From positions 186,001-250,000 of the forward strand of contig JARGXX010000013.1 of the NCBI GenBank assembly GCA_030374765.1: a stretch of DNA of 64,000 bases, read 5' to 3'. Source of the DNA: Agarophyton chilense. Lineage: Eukaryota; Rhodophyta; Florideophyceae; Gracilariales; Gracilariaceae. Position 1 is the stretch's first letter. Each line of letters opens with the position of its first letter. Below, piece after piece: positions 46,926-57,683 of the stretch. The position numbers and the translations under genes are program-made. The notes under the pieces were generated by a model. That model was not told the origin of the DNA, made no database searches, and saw only the letters and a program-made list of their open reading frames with translations.

Positions 46926-47589
46926 TTGAAAAAATTTATGGAAATACATAACAAGCACCATGTTTAGCGTCGATTGAACTAATGGTCTCATTTGAGGTCG
47001 AGTTGCCTCACATGAGGCAAATATGTATTGGTTTGTACTTCTGCATTACCAATAATCTACAATCTCTAGAAAAGTGTTATATGTTATAGAGATTTCTCGT
47101 TGTTGTTGGAATCTAAATTCGAAGTATGCCATACTAGATGATGATAGCTTTTTTTCTAATATGGCGTAGGACTAAATATATTAGGGTTTTTTATAAATTT
47201 GCCTAATTGACTTTGGTACATTAAAACTATATAGTTTGAAAGAAAAAAACTGAAGCTATGTTTGAGCACTCCTTTGAGGATCGTGTTTAACAAGCATGAA
47301 CGAGCGTGGACGTGAATGAGCGTGTACGACTATTTTGAGTTTTTGAAGAATCGCGTACAGTAAATTAACGTCTGTTAAAAGAATACAGAGCTAGTTTACA
47401 AACGTCGCACCAATTTACATTTCTTAATATTTTGCGCCGTGTTTGCATTGCAAGGCTTTACAGCTCTAAATTTGAGATTCTAAATCCTGTATAAATTTGG
47501 GATATTTTTTAGGAGAGAATTTGGCCTCATATGAGGTCAAGCTGGTTTAAAGTGAGGCCAACTTTCGGACGCACAGACAGCAATTGACG
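46926..47589. other. AT-rich stretch without a gene
   Basis: Two related palindromic blocks, about 46984-47026 and 47522-47567, each contain CTCATWTGAGGTC followed by a GAGGC-type inverted arm. They lie about 540 bases apart in the same orientation. Nothing else is recognised. Confidence 0.4.
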
Positions 47590-48000
47590 ACCATAATTGG
47601 AAAGGGAAACTGTAGAGCAGTATGATTTGGTAATGTAGGCGCAAGATGGATTCATATCGAGAAGACCCCCGAGAAGTTGATTTCGTAGAAATTTTGAATG
47701 CACCCCTATTTTCCGGTTAATATTTGACGAGTATTTCGGGAACCTGAGAAGGGGGCATTGGTAACTGGCCCTGTAGCCAGGTGGCATGATGCATTGCTGC
47801 ACATTTGTTAGTAGAATGTCAATTTTTGGTTTGCCGTGGCACCCTGACAGTCTGTTTGCCACGTGTATGGCCTCTGTAGAGTATGAACCATATTAATCTA
47901 TAATTATTAGTTTATTCAGCAGAACTAACATAGACGAGGTCAACCCCGACCTGCTCACTACAAAGTGAAGTCAACCGAGTCGCCTTCACTTCCTAGCATT
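47590..48000 (-). repeat. Dispersed repeat, copy B
   Basis: The reverse complement aligns with the reassembled copy A at 10960-15570, and the match is clearest at 47640-47960. A minus-strand frame (47527-47862) contains PPGYRASYQC and SCAYITKSYC, similar to PPGYRNSYQC and ACASVTRKSC in copy A, which suggests coding ancestry. The family is unidentified. Confidence 0.6.
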
Positions 48001-49817
48001 CCGAAACATGTTCTTTACCACCTACATTGGTGTATGACTCCATTAGGAGGGCAAGCACGATTAGTCCTGATGCGTTTATCCCTCAGAGTTTCGCCGAAAG
48101 TTCTCCGTGTCCTTTTCTATAGTATAAATGGCACCGAATTGACACAGGGCTTTTAAAGGTTTCTGACCCTGTAAAGTGATCTTTCAAAAACATAATTGGT
48201 TACAATCGCTCTGCCTACGAACCTCTTCCCGCTTGTCACACAGTCTCGTAACTCACTCAGGGTGTGCCTGCCCTGGGCATTTCCCCATCTAACGGTTTTC
48301 CTAATTTCCCTATTTCCCTATTTCTCACACTATTTCTCTGGAGTTTGTTTATCTCTATTATATTTCTATACATTCCTTTACCAATATCTCTGCAGGTGCA
48401 TCCAGTCACCATCTGCGGTCTTTCATCCGGCTTGCGTTGGCGCCTGCGCATGGACAGAAGGCACTACTGCTGAGTTGGTCTCTTCAGAGAGTGGGACTCG
48501 GACAACTCGTAGATCTGCACCCTTGCTGGCTCTGATTCACAGAAAACTCGAAAAAATTCCAGGATTCATATTGCGCTTGAACACTTCCTCGACGAGTTTA
48601 ATGTATTTACGTTACTCTATGCTAGACCAGTATTCCCATAGCCTTGGAGGGATTCTCTTTGGAAAAGCCCTGCATTTCTTTCTTCCAAATTATGGTTGTC
48701 TTCGTCTGTTCCGTCTTAGGAAATAACACGTTATACACATCAACATGACCAATGCTAAGGTTATGAGGTATCATGCACGTTAAACAAAACGCGGTACTCC
48801 ATCTTCGTAGTGGAGTGGGAATCTTTCCTTCAGCGCATGGAGTCTGTTTTGTCAGTATTTCAAATGTACACTCTACAGGCTGGCATGTCTGACTGGTACT
48901 ATCGTCTCATGTTTTCAGCACCGGGTTTTCACTATGTTTGGATCTCGATGATGTTTTCATCAAGTTTCAGCCAAGCTTAAAAGAAACTTCTCCGATAAAG
49001 AAGGAGTGGATGGGTACACCTGATACATAGATATCTACGATAGTGCCTCTCTGCCATAACTTTTTGTCCATTGTTTTCTTCAGCGATAAAAAAGCGTAGA
49101 TAATAGAGTCACCGAGCACAACTGGTTTCTCTTCTTTGTTGTATATGACGTTATTTTTCGTCGTTGCTACAGCAGACGTGACCACGTACAGCTACTAGCT
49201 TCAACGTCAATTGCCTTGCAAATACCGCACCAAACACACTGCTGCAAACCTCACAACATAGTGCGGCACCATGCGACGATCTCTTTGTCAAATTGGAGTT
49301 GATTGGTAACGACACATGGCCAGGAATACCAAGGATCACCCCATACAACGAAAATGTTGTCTGTGCCGAATGCGGTGGAACTATGTGTTACTGTATGCAA
49401 TTCGTACCCTTAGTGACAGCCAAAGTAGCCGTGGAATACCCTTCATGGGGAATCTGTTCTGCGGACAAGAAGGAAGCCCGAAAAAAAAGCGTATAGGAGT
49501 TGTACGTATGAACGCCACGGCTTTCCAGGAAGTGGTAAACGGATTCAGATAACACAGTGCGCATTGGAGGGAATTCGAAGGGTGTGACCGGAACAGGCCA
49601 AAGCGTGCATGGAATTCAAACAAGATTAGCTTTATTTCTCAGGCAACAACCTCGCTGTAGCTATATTTGTGGGTTCCTTATTCTGCCACTTGCGACGACG
49701 CTTCGATCTTAGGCATTCTTCTGCGCTCATGACGGCATTGAAAACATCTAGACGAGTATTTCGAGGGATGTTTTTATTATGGTAGAAGGTGAAGCAATTC
49801 ACGTGTAACCCCAGTTT
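48001..49817. other. No supported gene
   Basis: The plus-strand ORF at 48196-48726 (176 codons) is hydrophobic and Phe/Leu/Ser-rich without recognisable motifs and is probably chance. 49293-49552 (plus) shows two overlapping cysteine-containing frames that might be a degraded zinc-binding tail of some transposase. This is too weak to name. Confidence 0.35.
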
Positions 49818-51300
49818 TCATTCACTGTATGAATACATGGTATAGCCTCCACGACCTTCTGTTGTTTTCATATTGCGCATGACACAATGAACGCTTTTTC
49901 TGTTCTCGTTTTCAAGATGTATTTGAACACTTCCTGCCGATGAATTATTAACTACATTGCATTCAGAAAAGTCGAACCGTGGTGTGATAACGGAGAGAGA
50001 CGCCCGTTTCCGCTTGTATTCCACGTGATCGTTTAAAAACTGCAGAATGATTCGTTGTTTCATAAGACCGATATCCAATATCGGGTCTCCAGTTCTACTG
50101 AGAGCTTTCAGAAGAGCGTGAGCCTTTAGAATGCTGGTTTCGAGGACAAGTGTGAGAATGCTCATAGTGACACGCCTCTCTTTTCTCACTGTGGCTGATA
50201 TCGACCGAGATTGGTCAAATCTATCTACACCATTCATGAAAAGGTTATACGCTACTATGAATTCAGGGACCTGCAGTGTAGTGCGCCGAAGAGATTCATT
50301 TTCTGTCCATCGCAGCAAGGGTGCCATTCCGTGCACACACCACTGCGAGCTCGTCGGGTGTGTGAATACGAGAAGTTATACTAACAGCTAAGTCGTTTGT
50401 GTAAAAAGATATCACAGAAAGATCTTTGTAGATGATCAAACCAGTTTTTTAGTCTACAATCAAAGGTGAGTTTGCTTCTTCCCCCTTTTGAACCACCTGC
50501 ACCAAACGCCAATCTCCGCGATCAACATATTTCAGACTCTCGATTGCCTCTTTGAAAGCAGAGCGGTTTTTACCATATACATTCCTTAATCGAACTGTTC
50601 CAAAACTTTTACACTATCCGTCACTGAGTGCATGAAATTGACGGGCTAACACATGTCGTGTGTAAAAATTGTCCATCACAATCAGACGTCCATGCTCAGG
50701 GGTTGGGGGAAGCTGTGCTTGGTGAGACATTTGAACGCACCACAGTGCCCATGATGAAAACTTCTGTACCAATTTCCCATCAACCTTCCGCTCGACAGGT
50801 CCACGAAGATTGCGAAATAGCTTTGTGTAACGTTGTAATAGAGTTTGTCCAGACTTGTTAGAAGATCAATTGTCTTGAAAATTGTCTAGAAATGCGTGGG
50901 ACCATCCCACGACAGCATAAAACCGGATGCCAAATTTGACCGGCTTCGATTTCATGTACGAACGAGCGCGAGTACGACCTTTACACCTTATAGTGGTCTC
51001 ATCCAGAGAACTATTGTCAACAGGCACAGGGAGGGTCGCGGTGTTCCTCGCAAAAAGCTCCAAGGTCTGCCTACTGTGCCATAATGGGTGGACAACAGCG
51101 AAGTCAGAATCATAAACAGTATAAATTCGTGAGGCAGCTCGTATGGCCATAAATGTATCTCGACTCATCGTCTTCTTGTACAAGAAATTACCAAGTAGGT
51201 AGGATGTATGCCAGTAGTCCTTGAGGCGGTTGAGGCGTTGTACCTAAGTTGCTAGCTCAAGCCCAAAATAGGCCATTAGCTCATCCATTAGTAGCGGCTT
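49818..51300 (-). pseudogene. piggyBac-type transposase (DDE_Tnp_1_7), decayed
   Basis: Pieces lie in family order on the minus strand. LMDELMAYFGLELA is near 51.27 kb, then YKKTMSRDTFMAIRAASRIY (51.1-51.18 kb). DETTIRCKGRTRARSYMKSK with FGIRFYAVVG follows near 50.93-51.03 kb and holds the first catalytic Asp. A broken middle is next, then YNLFMNGVDRFDQS (about 50.22 kb), the piggyBac signature near the end of the catalytic core. Coding traces may extend to about 51.59 kb. Stops and frameshifts between 50.34 and 50.87 kb kill it. I did not find convincing terminal repeats or TTAA duplications. Confidence 0.8.
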
Positions 51301-51643
51301 TGTGCGTTTTCAATGTCTCGAGAGCTCCGTGCTTTCCATTTCCTCACACAGTTGAGATAAGAGCTGTTCAAAAACAAACTGAACAGACCCAGTTCGTTTC
51401 TGTGGGCATATGCTCGTCGAATTAGTTCCTCGTTTGCAAAGTAAAGACTGCCGCGATTGCGCTATTTGGAGCAGTACGTAACTGCTTCATGTAAGTCTTA
51501 TCATTAAAGGCTCTTAAAGCAGACACTAAAAGCTTCTTTTCATCGGGTTTATCCCAATACAATTCTACTGCACTCTCAAAGCTTCATTCAGCGATGTTGT
51601 GAGATAGATGATGATCTTCAATCTCGTTCATGATTATAATTTG

Positions 51644-51679
51644 GGTACCAAAGAGGTCATAGTTTTGCGCTTTGGTACC
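51644..51679. repeat. 9-bp inverted repeat
   Basis: GGTACCAAA at 51644-51652 and TTTGGTACC at 51671-51679 with an 18-base spacer, just upstream of the piggyBac remnant. It could be subterminal sequence of that element. Confidence 0.5.
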
Positions 51680-52079
51680 AAACATTTGCTGGTAAGAAAA
51701 TATGGCACCAGAAGCCGACGGTACTAGTTACGTTGTTTAGCGGTTTCCCACCTCTTTGTAAACTTTAGGTGCAGTCTGACCGCGCAGCAAGGCTCAAAAC
51801 ACACACTGTTTCCAACTTAAACAAAAGATGTAGATGCATATTATATGATGGGGTACGAAACTGTCTTGGAAGTCAGAGAAAAAGACGCCACAAAATCTTC
51901 ATCTTATGGAATAGAAGAGTGAAACATCTCACCACAACCAATGACGACACTTTGCATATGTCTATTGAGATAGACATACGACACCTGAACACTTGGAAGA
52001 GTGAAAACCAGCTGTTTCTGTCTTTTACTGGCCGTTACCCAATGAAATTCGTACCTTATGTCTATTTCACTAGACATAA

Positions 52080-52586
52080 GAGCATCTTCACTGGTAGTCT
52101 ATTTGCGCGTTCCAACTCAGAAAAAAGATATAGAATTCGATTTCTTCTCCAACCGCGTCTGATTAAAATTGAGTTTTAAATTTTCTTTTGGAAAATTGGA
52201 CGTCGCTTCCCCAAATCGCGATTCAAAAATTAAGGCAAACAGACATTTCGATCCAACCTCTGAGTGCTGTATTCTCCTTGAGATTAGTGACGCTGCTTGG
52301 TTGTTACCTTTTTGTCTCCTTCCCGTGCAAGAAGCGAACAATCGAAACACCTTTTCCCGCGAGATTAACGCGATAGGTGCTCGGATTACGGCGGAATGGG
52401 AAGGACGTAGAGCGATCAGTCGATTTCTCCTGGCTAATAGAACGCGACGCCGGTGGGAATTCGAGTTTTAACAAGTTCTAATCCGAAAACAGATTTGGAG
52501 TGCGAGGAGGGGAATGGAACACACCCGTAATGTGTCGACACTTGTCGTATTTGGAACGCGCAAATAGACTACCAGTGGAGATGCTC
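52080..52586. mobile_element. Harbinger-type MITE, 507 bp
   Basis: 36-bp terminal inverted repeats (52080-52115 and 52551-52586) differ at one position only. They begin GAGCATCTTCACTGG or GAGCATCTCCACTGG, related to the ends of the autonomous element at 11057-13977. The flanks are TAA at 52077-52079 and 52587-52589. No transposase lies inside, only chance ORFs. It is therefore a non-autonomous element presumably moved by a Harbinger transposase. Confidence 0.93.
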
Positions 52587-52589
52587 TAA

Positions 52590-53562
52590 GGGTTCAGGGT
52601 CAAAAGGGTTAAGGTACTTCGAGACAATCTTCGTTTGGCTGAAATACTGTCTATTTCTACTGTAATGTTTGACAGAAACCGCAGCGTCTACGTGTTATAC
52701 GTGACTCAAAGACTTCCAATTTTGCCCTTACCTGCAAATTAACAATTGCCCGGAACCAGGGCGTGCATCTGCAATGAAGAAATGATAAAGAAAAAGAACA
52801 AGAAAAAGAAAAAGACTACTCGGAAGGAAGCTCAACACACCTTTCGACATGCTCGATGTCAAAGCAAGGCTGTGGATAAGATTCTGTTCTTCCAGCATCG
52901 TATCGTGTTCATCCCGGAAAAAGTAGCCCCACTGAGAGCTGCGGTCGCTTCGGCTTACTTCCACGCTGGATACATTGGTTTGTTTCACCGAGTTTCAATA
53001 TACCTGTAAGGCACAGTAATGGAGTGCGACCAAGAACGCGAAGATAAACGCAAGCCACGTCTTGGTACGACGTCTTCTCACAAATGCGCCTCGTTGTGCT
53101 GAAATGATATTACAACAAGGAACGCACGGTAGATACAAGGACTTCCTTGGAAGACCGGTACACGGGTTGATGGCCTAAAACCTCAGCCTTTCGCACGTCG
53201 AGAAAAGCTATTCCTCGCTATATTTTAGAATTGAAAGCTTGCGGTCATAAAAGCTATCTGTGTGACTCATAGAGTTTGGGCAGTAATCGTGTGTCCCTTT
53301 TCGTAAATGTCAATGACCTGACGCACTTCCGGTGAAGCCGCACAGAAATAGCGCGCTTTCGAGCTGCCCCGAATTGAAGAGAGCTCTATCACTGCTACTG
53401 GGCATCATGTGTTTTGTAATTAGTTTCCGAAAGAATCATTGTGTTCTACATCGATACGATCTTCCATTGAATACAGAACTGTTGGCTTAAAAGGGCGGAT
53501 TGAAAGCCAAGTTTTTTAGTAGGAAGCTGTCCACATGATTGAATTTAGACAGAAAAAAAACA
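52590..53562. other. No supported gene; downstream flank of the glycosylase gene
   Basis: Only chance ORFs, including a Lys-rich one at 52746-53009. The end next to 53563 should contain the 3' UTR of the glycosylase gene. Confidence 0.45.
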
Positions 53563-54384
53563 TTACGTAGCTTGCTTTTTGATCAGTTCTTGAACCTGTT
53601 TATATCTTGGGCAGCGTGGGGTATGATCATTGATTACACCCGTAGCCTGCAAGTGAGCGTAAATGATAGTACTACCAACAAACTTGAAATTCTTCTTCTT
53701 TAGGTCTTTTGCGATTTCGTCAGAGAGCTCATTCTTCGAAAGCCACACACCAGCCTCGCAATTTCGTTGAGGAACATATCCAACTCGGTTCCAGAAATAG
53801 TGTGCAAGACCAACACCCTCCTCTCTCAACGCAATGACAGCCTTTGCGTTATTGATAGCAGCACGGATCTTTAGCTTGTTTCGAATGATGGACGGGTCCT
53901 GTTGTAATCGCACTGCGTCCTCCTCGGTCATATCTGCAATTAGATCAACGTCAAAGTTGTGGAATGCGTTCGCAAAAGCCTCTCGCTTGCGGAGCACAGT
54001 CAGCCAACTGAGACCAGCTTGGAACGTCTCAAGCAGGAGAAACTCAAACATTTTCTTGTCGTCGTAGACGGGAACGCCCCATTCCTCGTCGTGATACTTG
54101 ATGTAGTCAGGCGCTGATAGACACCATTCGCATCGAGTTTCCTTCCTTGGTCGCTTTGGTGCGGGAGGCATTGCGGAAGTTCTCAAAACAGTGACAGATG
54201 ATGCGGAGGGTGTGGCTGGTGTGAGGCGGAATGTTGGCGCGATCAATGCAATGCAGCAGTTGCTGCTTGAAAGTGGGAATTGCTGGAAGCCAATGGTTTG
54301 ATTGCCAAAGCGCAATGAGGATGAGACCTGGAAAGCGCAAGAGATGTTCGCTAGTGGCGCTCGAGCGGCGCCGAGGGAGAACAT
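53563..54384 (-). CDS. TAG: DNA-3-methyladenine glycosylase I
   Basis: The 273-residue intronless protein removes 3-methyladenine from alkylated DNA, starting base-excision repair. Residues 84-260 match bacterial Tag. RCEWC carries a zinc Cys (85), YHDEEWGVP carries zinc His98, and HTPRCPRY carries zinc His254 and Cys258. LLLETFQAGLSW has Glu119 at the position of E. coli Glu38, and Trp127 in the base pocket. Bacterial Tag is about 187 residues. The extra N-terminal 80 residues (MFSLGAARAPLANI) are Ser/Ala-rich with few acids, like an organelle transit peptide. They are followed by PKRPRK, a possible nuclear signal, just after an internal Met (72). I chose the ATG at 54384. The frame two codons further up begins with GTG. 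Tag is mainly bacterial, so a bacterial or organellar origin is likely. Confidence 0.93.
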   Translation of the reverse strand: MFSLGAARAPLANISCAFQVSSSLRFGNQTIGFQQFPLSSSNCCIALIAPTFRLTPATPSASSVTVLRTSAMPPAPKRPRKETRCEWCLSAPDYIKYHDEEWGVPVYDDKKMFEFLLLETFQAGLSWLTVLRKREAFANAFHNFDVDLIADMTEEDAVRLQQDPSIIRNKLKIRAAINNAKAVIALREEGVGLAHYFWNRVGYVPQRNCEAGVWLSKNELSDEIAKDLKKKNFKFVGSTIIYAHLQATGVINDHTPRCPRYKQVQELIKKQAT

Positions 54385-54993
54385 TAACACTAAATAGCAA
54401 TAGCGGTTGGCTTCAAGATAGGCGGGATGTTAAGTTGAATGAACTTAACATAGCCTCACGTAGCAGCGGAAGCGGCCTCGGTTGCGACTTTAGCGGCATG
54501 CCGGGCAACGCAGGACGGAAATGCTACGGTTTGTGCCAGCCCAGGGAGCACGCGCGCTAGAGTGAGTCGATGCGGGGGGGGCGGTGACAACGGGGAAGGT
54601 TGCATGCGATGCACTGTGTTAGGGGACCGGTTCGGGTCGGCGGGCAGTTGGCAGCGGACCATCGAGGTGGGCACACGACCAACAATGGTACACAACACGT
54701 GCACGTCGACGGCATACTTTTGGTCCATGTGATCTGTCTGCAATTTCAGTGAAGCTCGCAGCAGTGGAACCTGCGCAGCGCGCGCCATTAGGTATCTAGC
54801 TTAGGGCCACCTCCTCGCAGACGAAGACGGATAAAGGCCGTACCCACGCCACAGTTCCCTTCTTGCGTGCATTCCCCTCCTCCCTACCGCCATCCACTTC
54901 GCGCCACTCTCTTAATTAACCAGTCCTTTTCCTCGTAGCTCCCATTTGGCTTGCCTGTTTTTGCCCTGCTCTGGTCTGCGCGATCGCGTCTTC
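54385..54993. promoter_or_regulatory. Intergenic region between divergent genes, possible bidirectional promoter
   Basis: 610 bases separate the start codons of the glycosylase (-) and the RNase H-like gene (+). A minus-strand ATG-initiated ORF of 110 codons (54456-54788) lies here. It has low-complexity Pro/Ala/Ser composition and may be chance or a leader ORF. No TATA-like box stands out. Confidence 0.35.
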
Positions 54994-55821
54994 ATGCCCA
55001 CGCTGAACGACAACAAAGAACAAGCGTCTCTCGACGTTTGCGCCCCCTGTCCCCTCGAGGACTGTGGCGATGATCCCAACTTCTTGCCAACTCGCATATA
55101 CACCTCTGCTCTGTTTCTTCCAGGCTCACCTACGCTAGAGCCCTCACCTCAAACTCTTCCAGCCGCTTCTTTTGCGGTGTATCTTCATTGTGCCGACCAT
55201 CAGGTGCGCGTCTCTCAACCGCTCACCGCTTCGTTTCAAAGTTATCGCACTGCCAGTTTGAAAGCCTTACTGTGTGCATTGCAATTATGCAACTGTTTGT
55301 GTTTGCAACACGTACATGTTGTCTGCGATGATGACGTGCTTGTGGATTTGTTCAATGCATGCGAATCATCAGCCCAGTCGAACCCCGGACAAGATGAACA
55401 TTTAACCTCCTCGGAAAACATGGCCTTGTGGAGAGCGATACAGGTCATGGATGACGCCTTTAAGGTACGAGGGGCTTTTCTACAGATACTCCCGAACAAT
55501 GGCGCTGATGGCATGCACATCGCTAGACAACTCGCTCGCTCGGCCATCACAATGCACCAATACTGCTCACGATGTAAATCCAACTATGGACCTTTACGCA
55601 CCCCGCACAGCTGTGAGGCCGATCAACAACCACCTCTCAAACGCACGGGCTCTCTCGTTGAAGGTACGGATGACTATGGTCGTGCTCGCATTGTAGCCGC
55701 AGTATGTCCAAAGTGTAGTGCTACATTTGAACATTTACACGAGCTGGAACGGCATGTTGAGTGTGATTGTCCCGAAGTGTTGGAAGAGTGGTTTGCACAT
55801 ACAAAGATTGTCAAGAACTAG
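54994..55821 (+). CDS. RNase H-like fold protein with C-terminal Cys/His zinc motifs
   Basis: The 275-residue product has its first in-frame ATG at 54994 (MPTLNDNKEQASLD). The frame is open to 54946 only through a TTG. Residues about 58-180 show the strand-strand-strand-helix-strand pattern of reverse-transcriptase-like RNase H domains: a hydrophobic strand FAVYLHCA, a helix SLKALLCALQLCNCL, strand VHVVCDDDVLVDLF, and a closing helix GADGMHIARQLARSA. The usual Glu in the first helix is absent and only the middle Asp is clear, so catalysis is doubtful. The C-terminus has YCSRCKSNYG with HSC, then a C2HC finger CPKCSATFEHLHELERHVEC. It is free of stops and intron-less. Function is unknown. A nucleic-acid binder is plausible. 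Confidence 0.72.
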   Translation: MPTLNDNKEQASLDVCAPCPLEDCGDDPNFLPTRIYTSALFLPGSPTLEPSPQTLPAASFAVYLHCADHQVRVSQPLTASFQSYRTASLKALLCALQLCNCLCLQHVHVVCDDDVLVDLFNACESSAQSNPGQDEHLTSSENMALWRAIQVMDDAFKVRGAFLQILPNNGADGMHIARQLARSAITMHQYCSRCKSNYGPLRTPHSCEADQQPPLKRTGSLVEGTDDYGRARIVAAVCPKCSATFEHLHELERHVECDCPEVLEEWFAHTKIVKN

Positions 55822-57683
55822 TTCCGTTTCCTGGTCTTCGCCTAAGCCCTCTACTTGCGACCGTCTGTGACTGTATGTTCACTTGTTCCTTTCCTTTACG
55901 TTCATACTTTTTTCTGCTCACTCAGCAACACCGAGGAAGCACTTCAATTGTATTCTTTCCCAACGATAGATCTTCACCTTCTAACAACCGCTTTGCAGAG
56001 AGAATCGATGTGGACGCAGACGTAACTACTCTAGCTAGCTTCATCTATTGATTGTTAACCTTACTTTTTTTCTTCTGGTTTTTGGTGAGCGTCAACCAAT
56101 GATTATGTGTCGAAGTTGGGTATCTCCTATTGCAGGTCTCGATGAGACGATAAATTTATCCTACCACGTTCTTCGCCGTGTGTGTTTGACTTTACTTCGT
56201 TTCTGCGCTGTTCATGTCTAATCAGGTCAACACATTGTAAATATCTTGCAACGAACGGGTATGACATGCGATAGAGCAGTAAACTGGCCCAGCGTTCAAA
56301 CTCAATTGTCTAGGACCAAGGATAATCGAGCGTACAGTCATCTCTTTTATCAGCGGAGACACGAAAGCAGCTGTTTCTTCCCTTTCAACATAATTTGAAC
56401 CATGGTAGATACTGAACGCTGGATAGAAAGGTCGCGAAAGCATATTGCTTTGGGCATTGCACGAATGTGAACACAGGCGATCCTCCACGCTACATGGGGC
56501 GCAAAGATTTTATCATTCTTGCCAATATCTTTTCGAGATCTACATCTTGCAAATTTGCATGGTTTTCCATCATCGCAAGGCGATGCAATCTCGTTTCGTC
56601 GCGTCATAGAGGGTAAATTGCTAACCCTAACTTTTTTTCGACTAAAATCATCTTCTCACACGTCCTTTGCTTTCCCACCCACTCCTCACTAGGCGCCGCA
56701 CAGCGATGCGGCGCCTGGTGAGAAGTAGGTGGGCGCTTAGAAGCCTTATCAACAATGTCAGGTTTCAGGAATAAGTTCCGAACCTCTTCAGCACCGCTAA
56801 TGAGTAGAATAGAATGGACCTGTCTTGTCCATTCTTTTCTACACATCAGCGGCTTTGCAAACTAGCGAAAGCCTGATCTAGAGTTGCGAACGCGATGGAA
56901 ACAACAAGAATATCCTTGGAAACTTTCATTCGGGTTCTCTAGAAGGGTGACAGATTTGTTCTTTAGAAATTACAGCGTCGAAGTAAAAGTCAAAGCAACC
57001 AATATTCTTATTCTTTGGGGATGAACGTCAACTGTCAAAGTTTTCCAAGATTCTTTCAATTCGCTGATCTGCACTTCGCTGTCGGGGTATTCGTCGTTTG
57101 TAGTGTTATCTACTTGAGTCATAACAGGGCGCGCACGCCAGATAAATCAACATTTATGCATCGTAGCTGGTATTGAAATGAGATCGTCCTGCAGATTTTG
57201 TGCTCCCTTCCAGACGCCCTTGCACGAAGGGAAAATGATAATAACGAGCGTAAATAAAAAGTGGTAATTGCTACCGCAGTTTCATGGTCACAACTTTTTG
57301 GCTGATGTCTCAGTTGGAATCTCTATGAATTCAGTTGTCCAGAATGATACCGAGAGATATCACATCTGTTGAAATAAAATGACTGAATCGCACCTAGTGC
57401 ACTTTCGAAGGGCGAAGCGGTATGCTTGAATGAATGGAAGGAAGGATTTCCATTTCTTTATTGGATGTTCTTCTGTTAAATATAGTAAGATGACGGGATA
57501 CATGAAACCGTATAAGGACGAAGTGTTTGCGAACACCATGATCGTCTCAGAGCATCGAATACATGATGATCCACGGTGACGGCAAATCACAATCAGTTCT
57601 GCCCAGACATTTTCCGACTTCCGGCTTGCGGCGAGCGACTGTTTGTACAGTACTCTAGAAGAGCATGGTTCAGATAGTGTATT
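55822..57683. other. No supported gene; contains a strong hairpin
   Basis: This lies between the 3' ends of the RNase H-like gene (+) and the glycosyltransferase (-), so it should hold both 3' UTRs. Short ORFs only. The 27-bp inverted repeat at 56674-56733 is the main structure. Confidence 0.5.
56674..56733. repeat. 27-bp imperfect hairpin, 6-nt loop
   Basis: Arms 56674-56700 and 56707-56733 pair over 27 positions with three mismatches. The inner nine bases GGCGCCGCA / TGCGGCGCC are perfect around the loop CAGCGA. It may be a small-RNA precursor, a regulatory stem or a tiny fold-back element. Confidence 0.75.

Noticed and set aside
48196-48726. 176-codon Phe/Leu/Ser-rich plus-strand ORF
   Set aside because: It resembles translated T-rich non-coding DNA. 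No topology or motif supports a real membrane protein.
54456-54788. ATG-initiated 110-codon minus-strand ORF upstream of the glycosylase gene
   Set aside because: Low-complexity composition, no motif and no supporting context. I left it as part of the intergenic region.
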